Shown here: positions 55,294 to 64,000 of the stretch, in pieces
Layout: each line of letters opens with the position of its first letter
How positions within the stretch are numbered: position 1 is the stretch's first letter
Assembly: GCA_029891385.1 (NCBI GenBank)
Contig: CM057234.1
Coordinates: 24,166,350-24,230,349, forward strand
DNA length: 64,000 bases
Reading direction: 5' to 3'
Source: Erythroxylum novogranatense
Lineage: Eukaryota > Streptophyta > Magnoliopsida > Malpighiales > Erythroxylaceae
Notes under the pieces: model-generated
What the model saw: only the letters and a program-made list of their open reading frames with translations
What the model was told of the DNA's origin: nothing
The model's database searches: none
Translations under genes and position numbers: made by a program

Positions 55294-56785
55294 TTTGTGG
55301 TTGATTATGTCTGAAAATATAAATTATTAAAACATAAGAATACTAGTCAACAATTTATGAAACTTTGTATAAAATCATGATGCATGTATGCATGATGATA
55401 GATTTAACAAAACTTAAAAAATTAAAACATTATACGAAGGTTATTTTTCTTATATATAATAGACTAAGTGACGGTGGGTCATCTTATCCATTAAAAGAAA
55501 AATTGGGACCCTCCCACTCAAAAACTACCAAGCATCTCATGCCCGATTTTTTAAGAAGCGTCTTAATTTGGTCCATATTTTTACCAACAGAGCTACGGTA
55601 GGCAGTTTATTGATAAAAAATATTGAGTGTTTAACCATTTGATTCATTAACTAAAGATACCTACAAACCATGCCTCGGTGGGAGGTCACATTTTCTATCA
55701 TTAAGTGGACTTATCCTTAAGGAGACCCAAACCATGCAAGATCTAGGATCCATGCCCTCCGATGGGGAGTAACACTTCACCACATGCAAACGAGCCATCA
55801 TTTGGAGACCGTGGACTCTCACAGTAGCATCCTCTCCCACTCAATCTTTTTGGGCTTTAAGTTTTAAATACCATCTTGTCTAGATGCAATTTATTATCCA
55901 TCCTATATTGTTTCATTATATATCTCATACATAATGAATGCATGGCAAAGCCTAGGGTTGGCAATTTTCTAAATGACATGCAATCACATAATATCACATA
56001 TTATAAGCATTCATTTCTCCATTCATCACATGAACTAATAAAGCCACTTTTGATTGTCCATCCTAGAAAAATTAAATAATTACAAGCCTTTTAGGCCCAA
56101 AGTATTCTTCTTGGACTTGGATCTTCCACTTCGAACTCTTCATAAACATGATCCAGCCCATTCGGTAAACAAAATGTAATGGCATATATGAAAATCGAAT
56201 TTTGTCACTTTGAAAAATAAAATTCCAGCACCAGATTTTTAGAAAACCAAATCTTTGTTTTGACAAAAAAATTCCAGCACTAGGTTTCATTAAAACCGAA
56301 GCTCATTTCATGAAAATAAAAAACCAGCACTTAGCATTTTAGTAAAACCGAAATTTGATTCTTTGAAACAAAAATCCAGCACTTGTTTTTATAATAAAAA
56401 TCGAAAAGTGATCCATTGAAACAAAATTCCAGCAACTATGTTTTCACAAAACTTATGCCAATACACAAAAGGATACATCGAAAATTTTACCTTTCCATTT
56501 CTTCAATCCATGGCTACTCCATCTTCATCATTACATCAATTTGTACATTACAAAATCAAAGAAAAAAGAAAAAAGAAACCAAGGAGGAAATATGGTGATG
56601 ATAGACCACCCTCCTTGTTACAACCAATGAAGAAATCTTACAAGGCAAATTTAACTTCTATGGACAACCAAAAGAGCAAACATACACCATGTATATTTCT
56701 ATCACATAAAAATATGTAGCATAAACAAAAAGATTGCCAACCCATGCATCCAATATATAGGAACCGAAATCATGCATTAGAAACT
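55294..56785 (-). other. Copia-A untranslated leader (1.5 kb)
   Basis: Between the primer binding site and gag. No open frame of note. It contains the roughly 50-bp minisatellite at 56215-56460. Long leaders are usual in this kind of element and may hold packaging signals; none can be identified here. Confidence 0.7.
56215..56460. repeat. ~50-bp degenerate minisatellite in the Copia-A leader
   Basis: CCAGCA recurs at 56225, 56274, 56324, 56376 and 56429 (steps of 49, 50, 52 and 53 bp), each preceded by an AAAATTC-like stretch and followed by an AAAACCGAA-like word and TTGAAACA. Confidence 0.85.
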
Positions 56786-56798
56786 GACTCTGATACCA
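56786..56798 (-). other. Copia-A primer binding site
   Basis: TGGTATCAGAGTC on the minus strand, 2 bp after the 5' LTR end. It matches the complement of the initiator Met tRNA 3' end, the commonest primer of plant Copia elements. Confidence 0.9.
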
Positions 56799-56800
56799 AT

Positions 56801-58897
56801 TGTTGGATCGGAAAAAGAAAACATGCTTTGTTTGGAAAAACGGTAGATTTCAAAACTTTTAGGAAATCATTACTTGCAGCGGAAGCAACAAATCCAAATC
56901 AATATGCCAATCCATACATGATATGGTATAAGGATAATAAAATATAAACAATATCGAGTATTATCAATCCTTCACATGACTTTAAATCCTCATTGCGCTA
57001 TATCTCTCCTTCTTCGTATCCAAATCCTTTGCCTTTGACTCTTTTCCTTTAGCAATATACTTTCTCCTTGTTGTAGTATCCTCAACCAATTAGATTTACC
57101 ACCTGTTCTTCAAGGACAATTAGGTTAACAAAATCCTTTGGTAGGAAAGGAGAAGAAATGTTTGGAGGAGATTTTCTTAGAAGAAGAAGAAGCAAAATTG
57201 AAACTCTTTCAATTGGTATTTTCGATTCTCTCTTTCATGAAAGGGGAGAAGGTGTAAAGAACATGCAAGAAGTCTTTCTTGCCTACCAATTTCATATATG
57301 CATGGATGGAAGGAGAGAGAGGCATCAAATGCATCGCTTCTTTCATTAATCACTCATAAAACAGCCAATAAATGAGATTATCTTCATTTATCTTTATGAT
57401 GGCTATTTGAAAAGACCATAACCTAAAATTCAATACCCAATTTCGGTTTTGCCAAGAAGAAAGAAGGAAGATGGTCCATCTAATGTACATCTTTCATCTT
57501 TAATCTAATGAATGCAAATAGATTACAAGCCAACATTAAAAAGACAACCATTAAACCTTTTAATGGTAAGTTCATAACTCCATTTAATGATGATTAACCA
57601 TAATAAAGATCATCTTTATTTAGCATTTTAATGTCAAATGTGTGGTTACACATTTAACCTAGGAATAACCGAAATTGCTATCTTCTTCTTAAAAAATTGT
57701 TTTAATATAATTAATATAATTAATCTAATTAATTACATTAAACCAAAAACCAAGCCCATTACTAAATGTACATTTGGGCTTCTTTAATCAGACCAAGCCC
57801 AAGATTCAATTATGGGCTTCTAATTAACCTCCATTTATATTTCTTACTTAGCTTGATAACTTTCTTTAAAGCCAGTGGGGAATCTTATTGGACTTTGATA
57901 ATTCAAGTCTAATAAGCCCGAATTAATTCAATCTCATTGGAATTAATTCTAGCTTATTAACTAAATGTCATTCCACTAAAGACAATTAGTTGAACTCTTG
58001 AATTATTAAATATTATGAGAATATGTCCAATTACAAACCCTATTTAGAACCTTATTATAGCCATCCGCACAACAAAGGGTAAAATTACCGTTTTGCCTTT
58101 ATGTTGGTTTTTTCCTTCTAGATCTCTCATTTTACTTTATATGGTGATTAACACATAAGATCTCATCTCAGTGTTAAGACTTGATGGGTAGCTAGTCCAT
58201 CAAACTACTGGCGCCAGTTTAATCACCAAATCTCCTTAAAACATCTAGAAGAGATGATAACACTATAAACTCTTTATTTGAGTTAATGTTCCCTGATACA
58301 TGTTTCAATTAATAATTCCAACATGCAGACACTGAATTAATACTCTGTAAAAATTTATTCCGATCATATCAAGAATTATAATGAAACATATATGAGTTCA
58401 CCACTCATCAAGATTATGGTTCATAATAAGCGAATGCTTAAGTTGTATGTTTTAAGATTAAAGTAACGGCCCACTTTATTCTTGAAAACATACTTGATTT
58501 CAGATTCATTTAATAGTGCCATTATCGATAGTCAACTACTATCATGATATGAAACTCATCATTCTCTTGAAGTAAACTCCTTTACTTATATGGAGATAAA
58601 TGGCAACACTACAGTCTAAACCATAATCAAGCGACCAACTTGATTATTCAACAGTGAATCAATTAATTCAGATTTTAATAATATACATGTTTCTCATACA
58701 TCTCTATGTATATGTATATTACTTATAAAAGAATCTTGGTACCTTATGACCAGATATATAATGCTCATATAGATAAAACTAAACTCTTTTTTTTATTAAT
58801 AAATAAATATTTTCATTACAAAACTGTAACTGAAGAAGATAAAGTTACATGTAAATACACTTGCTTTCCAGGGCACTATATTTACATAACTCCAACA
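56801..58897 (-). mobile_element. Copia-A 5' LTR (2,097 bp)
   Basis: TGTTGGATCGG at 56801 to CTCCAACA at 58897, followed by the duplication GTAAT. It is uninterrupted and therefore serves as the reference for the pre-insertion site of the palindrome (about 57911). A TATA-like ATATAAATGG lies on the minus strand near 57830-57840. Confidence 0.92.
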
Positions 58898-58959
58898 GTA
58901 ATAGTGTTGACTTTGTGATCTGAAACTTTTGTGAATTTTTCGGGGTTGATCTGTGCAGA

Positions 58960-59640
58960 TTTTGATAAAATGATATTCATAAAAATTGTAGCTTTTCTTG
59001 ATAGCTTTCTATCTCTATAAAGTATGATATTTTTCGATCTCGGGGTTGAAAGTTATGATCATTTGAAGTTTTGGATGTTTTGCTTTGTTTTTGAAAATGT
59101 CCATAAGGGTTGGTTTTGTATATTCTGTGCTTTGAGGCAAATTCTGGACTGATATGGTTTGAATTAGATTAAGTAGCCTTCTTGAAAGTTATAGAGAAAT
59201 TTCATAGCTGTATAATGATGTATAATGTGCCATTTTTGGATGTGGGAATTGAAAGATGTGAATTTTTGAAGTTTGGATGTTGTTTAGGGTGAATTTATGG
59301 GGCAGAATCTTTGATTGAAAGTTTGATCTATATAGAGGTTGAAATTGCTCTTAAAGTCTTCATGAAAGTTGAAGTTTGTATTTTTATCTTTACATTGTTG
59401 TAAAGTATGACATTTTTGGACCTTGGAGCTGAAAGATAGAAATTTTAGAAGTTGTGTTACTGTTTAAGATGACATATATTGGACAGAAACTTTGAGTGAA
59501 TTTTTGACTCTCTTAGAGGCTAAATTTGTTTTTGAGTTTTTAATAGAAATTGTACAACTTTCTTTTCTCTTTCCATGGATATCAAATTTGAAAAATTTAC
59601 AGTTTTGAGTCAAAAGTTACGAAATTTTAAAGTTGGTAGT
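58960..59640 (+). repeat. Degenerate ~150-bp repeats in the solo LTR
   Basis: Four successive units share the order CTTTCT...TCT..., AAAGTATGA-ATTTTT-GA, GAAAG-TATGA, then GAAGTTTG-like words. The corresponding part of 32582-36976 (about 32780-33080) shows the same phrases. Similarity between units is low, so unit limits are approximate. Confidence 0.6.
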
Positions 59641-59689
59641 CGGAGGAGGGGAAATGTTTGAAGTTTGAAAGTCGAAGGGGGTCAGGGCA

Positions 59690-59800
59690 TTGTGCCCTGG
59701 GGCCCGTCGCGATCGCGACGCCCTCTTGAGGCAAGCTTGCCTCACGATCACGAGGGCGCTCGCGATCGTGATTGTGCGAGCCAGCGCGCCCTGCGACGTT
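59690..59800. repeat. CpG-rich block in the solo LTR (GCGATCGCGA words)
   Basis: GGGGCCCGTCGCGATCGCGA, then GAGGCAAGCTTGCCTC and GGGCGCTCGCGATCGTGA: palindromic words again, but with a GATC core unlike the other LTRs. It is followed by the TTATATCTTTTTTGTCCGAC block. Confidence 0.8.
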
Positions 59801-61912
59801 GCCGTTTTGATTTTTGTTTTTGTTTTTGTCGTTTTCCCCTAATCCGACCCTTTCTCATTCTTTTGCTTATATCTTTTTTGTCCGACATCCGATTGACTTG
59901 ATTTTTGAAGCATTAGATTTTTAATACAATTATCTACCTCTTCATGGAAAATTGAGGGATTTTTGAGATTAATTTGAAAAATATTGATTGAATCAAAGTG
60001 AGAGGATTGGTTAAAGAGTTTGAGTTGGACATTTTTCTGAACATGCTTAGGTATTTTGATGATATCTTGATCTGTGAAGATCCAATTGAGTTTATTCTTG
60101 TTGAAAAATAAACCAGAGACATAGGACTACAAGTTATCTGAAGGAACTGAATTTTAATTCAGCCCTTAAGACTTTCAATTTCTGAATTGAAGTTGGGTTT
60201 AGTGTTTAATCTTGGATTAGTAAGAGCTAAAAGTGTTTAGGCCATAACTTTTGCTCTAGTCATCCGAATGTGATGATTCTTAATTTGGATTAAACTAGAG
60301 AGATAGGGCTACAAATTTTTTGATGGAATTGAATTTTAATTCAGTCTTTAAGAGTGTCAAGTTTTGGATAGAAGTCAAACACATGATATTGTTTTAGTAT
60401 AAGAACAGTCCGGAAATGTTTGGGGTATAACTTTTGGAGTATTGAATCAAATTAAATGATTTTGGTGTCATTATAAAATTGAGACAATGAGGAACATTTT
60501 TCTAGAAGGAAGTGTTAGAAAATTCCTTCAATTTGATGATTATAAAAAAAATGTCTTGAGTTAAGCATAAATTAAATGAAATTTTGAGGCTTTGTTATAT
60601 TATGTTATTTTTGTGGAATTAATTAGCATGCCAATTTGAGTAAAATCATATGACATAGGTTGATTGGATTAAATTGAATTAAAGTGGTAAGTTATGCATG
60701 AGGGGCAAAATTGGAAGAACACTTAAGTTTTTAAATTACAAGGCTTATAAGGAAGGGTATTAAGGTCATTACTCATTCATTAATGGCTTTTTTGTAAATA
60801 AGAAGAGTGGACTTTCGTATAAGGAAAGGAGAAGCACGAAATTAAAAGAAAAGAAAGAACAAAAGGAAAGAAGAAATGAGAGAGTGAGTATTCGGATGGA
60901 GAAGAGGAGAAAGAAGAAAGAACTTTTAGGGTTTGATTTTTCTAAGATTTTAAGAGGGATTTTCATGCTTATTCACGAAGGAAAAAGAAAGAGGAGCATG
61001 AGAGCTTCCATCCAAGCTAAGAAACTCTTCATTTGGTGAAGGATTTAAGATTTTGAAAATTTGAAAGTTTCTTGGTTTAGATAGCTTAAGAAACCTATGG
61101 CTTTAAGTTTTCTAAGATTAATTTTGGTGATTATGTCTTATGTGATGTTCAATTTGAATTCCTATTGGTTAGGGATTTTTACAATTGATGAAGGAAATTA
61201 GAGAAGTTATGAGAGAAAGAGTAGAGGCTTTGGACAAGTTTCAAGCAAGAAAATAAGGTGGGTTTCATGTTTATAATTTAAGTAATGAGCCATACATGCC
61301 TTCTTTTGAATCAAGAAAATGAAATGTTTTCAATGGCTTTGAAAATGTTGCTTTGATTGTTTTGTGATTGATTGAGAAATTGCTATGATTGTTGCGTTAC
61401 ATTGCTTGAATGATTTGAGAAATTTTGATGTGAATTTTGATTGATAATTTGAAAAAGAATGTGAATATGATTTTTGAAAGAATGTAATGGCTATAAATTG
61501 CCTTTCGGAAAAGTGGCCTTTTGGCCAATATGTTTGAACAATGTGAATTTTATGCTTGTATGGGTTTGTGGTGGTCCCTTAAGATAGTCAAGAGCACTTG
61601 CCTGCTCGCTAGTGGCATTGGAGCTCCTCACGGACTCCCATAAGTTCACGGCTACATATGACCGTTATGCAGAAATGTGTAGTACGTTCTGTTTTGGACC
61701 CACCCGAACCAATTCTGATGTGTTATGTGTTTTTGATTTGTGATCATTTTGATGCATCTGTTATGTTTAATGTGATGATGCTTTGAATTGTGATTTATGA
61801 CGTTTATAAATCGCTTAATAAGTTTTGAATTTTGCAAAACTTAAGTTGCACGGATTTCAATGTGATTTTTGCAAAGGAAATAAATATTTCAATATTTTTG
61901 CTTATTCTGGGT

Positions 61913-61949
61913 TATAAGCATGTTATTCACGAGCTATAAGCTCACCCCC
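61913..61949 (+). promoter_or_regulatory. Conserved LTR block: TATAAGC + GAGCTATAAGCTCACCCCC
   Basis: TATAAGC at 61913 and GAGCTATAAGCTCACCCCC at 61931, 18 bp from start to start. Same arrangement as at 7204, 18337, 35878 and 37930 (minus). Confidence 0.6.
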
Positions 61950-62875
61950 TTCATTCCCATCCATAGGTGATGAGAAGAAGATCGAGTGAAGGAAAGTGAA
62001 GGTTTTTGTTTGTATGTGTACATATTGTATTGTTTTTAAGTTAGATTGTTGTTGAGAATTTTGGGAGTTATGTATTTTTGTATTTTCGGATTTTGATATT
62101 GATGTTGTATCATAGCTTGGGATGTCATTAAAGTTCGTAATAATTATTTCATGATGGTAATGAGTTATGGATTTGTGTATGGATGTGAAATATGAATTTG
62201 TGTATGGATGTGTCATGTGAATCCATATATGGATGAGATGATATGAATGTGTTTGGATTCCGGACAGGAGGTCCGATGAATGTGATGATTGATCTGAATT
62301 ATTAAAGTGCTCTTTGTATATGAATTGATGGTATATATACATGTGTGTGAGATTTTATGGCAAGAAAGAAATATAAGATTGTTAAATGATGAGATATGAG
62401 TGCATATGAAGAAGAAAATAAATTGAGGCTTGAGTGAGATTGATAAAGTCCATTTGGCAATTGAAGTTGCTTTGAATGAGGGTGGATGAATCTCACATTT
62501 GAAATTGAAATTGCTTTGAATGATATTGTAAAAAACAAATTTATGCCGATTTGGATTGGTTTAGACCAAGTGTGTCTTTACAGTTTCCAACGTTTTTCTA
62601 AAATATGCGTTTTCAGATGTCGGAGTTAAGAGTTTTATCCTTAAGCGTTTCGATTTCTATGATTCCGAGCCTTTCGATTCCTTTGGTTTTCGCACGCGCT
62701 TTCGATTCCTTTGGTTTTCAATCCGAAGTTGGCCCACTTTTGGTTTTTGATTTCTTTCGTTTTCTTCCTCACACGTTTTATTTGATTCCCCTTTTGATTT
62801 CTTTCGTTTTCGCCCATTTTGTTGGTAGAGTTATGATTCCGAGGTTGGGTTTCGAAAACGAGTCCCAACATCTCC

Positions 62876-63239
62876 CACTTTTACAATTTTTATCACCCAC
62901 AAAACCCTACTACAGTATAGTTTTTATTAGCTTTCAAGCGTTAGCTCTTATTAGGAACAATTTTTTTTAAATTTCCATTTCCTATTTTATTTATTTATGG
63001 TAAATTAATTATTCTTGAGCTTTATTTTTCTTCTTTTATCTCATCTCTTTTATACTTTGTCTAATTTAGTTTTGTCAAAAGGTACAATTCATTTCCTAGT
63101 ATTTCACAAGTCTAAGACAACCCTTGTTTTTGATAATAGTTTTTCTCCTGCAAAATGACACAATTTGCAACCTCAAACATATTTTTTGTTAGGTTTCATC
63201 TCCATCATGACACTGTTAAACCGTGATACATGGTATATT
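62876..63239. other. Short AT-rich stretch, nothing recognised
   Basis: Flanking DNA between the solo LTR and the next LTR. No gene or repeat that I can support. Before the solo LTR insertion it was contiguous with the stretch ending at 31068. Confidence 0.4.
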
Positions 63240-64000
63240 TGTAACATCCCGTCACCGATGGGATGGGTACAGTTCATCTCATACGTATTTTGCATACGTA
63301 TTTTTGCATATGCATTCATAGCCTCTACATTAGTGATAAATGTTCGCAATTGCATAAGCATATGTATGTACATGCATGTATGACATATTTCCGACTTGAT
63401 TGTGATAATTGGAGAGTTTGTTATTTTAAGGTTAATCGTACTTCGATTGTGACTTGGAATGTCAAATTGAATTTAGGAATTGAGAATTGAAAATTTGAGT
63501 ATGTGATTAGATGTTTTCTAATTTTGAGGATTTATAGGAATTTTTTCAGAATTTTTAGAGTAACGGGTCCGAACCGAAAAAATGGCTTAGTGATTGATTA
63601 ATTTTGATTCCGGTTCCGAATTTGATTGAAAATTGATATAAGGTAATTTGAATTATGATTTGAGGAATTAGGGTAGGAACCATTGGAATTCGGGAGAAAT
63701 TAGAATTAGAAATTGGATTGAGGTTGTTCGGATTGGACTTGTGGCAAATGAATTTGCCAAACAAGCCTTACTTTCCTTAGTACTTAAACCCTTTCCTTTG
63801 AAAAACTTGCTCCACGATGCTCTTTTACTTTTGAAAGAAATTTGGTTCTTCTTCCTCCTTCCATCATCGTGGATTCTCCTTTGACTTGCTTCTTGATTTC
63901 TTTCTTGCTCTTGGCTTTCTCTTCCACCCTTGAATCATTCCATTTAGTTTGGTGTTGAAGATGATGAAGAGATGTTTTGCTTTGGGTGTTGCCGTGGGTG
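63240..64000 (+). mobile_element. Gypsy-2-type LTR, start only
   Basis: TGTAACATCCCGTCACCGATGG at 63240 parallels the start of the LTR at 9638 (TGTAACATCCCGTTACTGAT). The following 700 bp share its plan: an ATGCATTCAT-rich start and a CTTCTTCCTCC pyrimidine tract with a CATCGTGGATTC segment near 63840-63880. It runs off the window, so I cannot tell whether it is a solo LTR or the 5' LTR of a full element. Confidence 0.7.

Larger units (their letters stand above)
31435..58897 (-). mobile_element. Copia-A: Ty1/Copia retrotransposon carrying two further insertions
   Basis: Complete element on the minus strand. The 5' LTR is 56801-58897 and the 3' LTR is 31435-42218, interrupted by the palindrome 32582-41235. 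The target duplication GTAAT is at 31430-31434 and 58898-58902. The primer binding site complements initiator Met tRNA (56786-56798). gag-protease, integrase, RT and RNase H run from 55293 down to 42233, with RT interrupted by the SIRE-type element 42918-52032. The polypurine tract is at 42219-42230. Without insertions it is about 9.7 kb. The gene order PR-INT-RT-RH is diagnostic for Copia; the protein resembles plant Tork/TNT-like gag/pol. Confidence 0.95.
31074..62870 (+). mobile_element. Tekay-type solo LTR (about 4.33 kb) split by a nested Copia element
   Basis: Starts TGTTGAACTC at 31074 and ends GAGTCCCAACA at 62870. It is flanked by the 5-bp duplication TCTCC (31069-31073 and 62871-62875). 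The LTR pieces are 31074-31434 and 58898-62870. Sequence and order of landmarks match the LTR at 32582-36976: degenerate repeats, CpG-rich block, TTTTTTGTCCGACATCCGAT, purine-rich tract, TATAAGC/GAGCT hairpin, and GGATTCCGGAC...GTCCGATGA near the end. There is no internal region of its own, hence solo. Confidence 0.85.

Noticed and set aside
1..64000. tRNA, rRNA or snRNA genes
   Set aside because: No cloverleaf with B-box, no rRNA core sequence and no snRNA promoter pair noticed. The tRNA-like words are primer binding sites.

Overview
The window looks like transposon-packed, non-genic DNA from a flowering plant, most likely a eudicot. I found no host protein-coding gene, tRNA or rRNA that I can support. 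Nearly every base belongs to an LTR retrotransposon (Ty3/Gypsy chromovirus of Tekay/Del type, Ty1/Copia), a CACTA (En/Spm) transposon or a hAT transposon. All element genes are broken by stops or frameshifts except a few long stretches. The plant assignment rests on the polyprotein types (type II chromodomain, UBN2-type Copia gag, Transposase_24 and Tnp2 CACTA proteins, DUF4371-type hAT transposase), on initiator-Met-tRNA primer binding sites and on the LTR structures. I cannot name the species.

Layout. 1-7.7 kb: 3' half of a Gypsy element (Gypsy-1) whose pol is split by a 2,152-bp solo LTR (440-2591, TSD TGTCT), followed by its 3' LTR (from 5493). 7.7-12.3 kb: a 5'-truncated second chromovirus (Gypsy-2) with its LTR (9638-12334). 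12.3-12.7 kb: an antisense Gypsy integrase scrap. 13.4-29.8 kb: a decayed hAT element (transposase 13668-16120, minus) holding a Tekay-type solo LTR (16577-18784, TSD ATTTG) and a 10.25-kb CACTA element (19417-29666, two minus-strand genes, subterminal repeats and a 125-bp tandem array). 29.8-31.07 kb: possible low-copy DNA with two short perfect or near-perfect hairpins.

31.07-62.87 kb is a nest that can be resolved to the base by target-site duplications. A 4.3-kb solo LTR (31074..62870, TSD TCTCC) contains a Copia element (31435..58897, TSD GTAAT). That Copia has an 8.65-kb palindrome of two inverted Tekay-type LTRs (32582..41235, TSD ATAA) inside its 3' LTR, and a complete SIRE-type Copia (42918..52032, TSD ACGCA) inside its pol. 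The SIRE-type element carries an additional ORF after pol. 62.9-63.24 kb is unrecognised, and at 63240 another LTR of the Gypsy-2 type begins and runs off the window.

The most interesting signals are non-coding and sit in the LTRs. (1) The palindrome AAGTCGACTT is repeated eight to nine times upstream of the SIRE TATA box at spacings close to 2 or 5 helical turns, and again upstream of the element's extra ORF. (2) CpG-rich arrays of self-complementary words lie inside otherwise AT-rich Tekay LTRs. They have a different word set in each LTR and are hypervariable between palindrome arms that otherwise look about 97% identical. (3) A conserved block, TATAAAT then GAGCT-loop-AGCTCACCCC, is shared by divergent LTRs. 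(4) The giant inverted LTR pair has a target-site duplication outside it.
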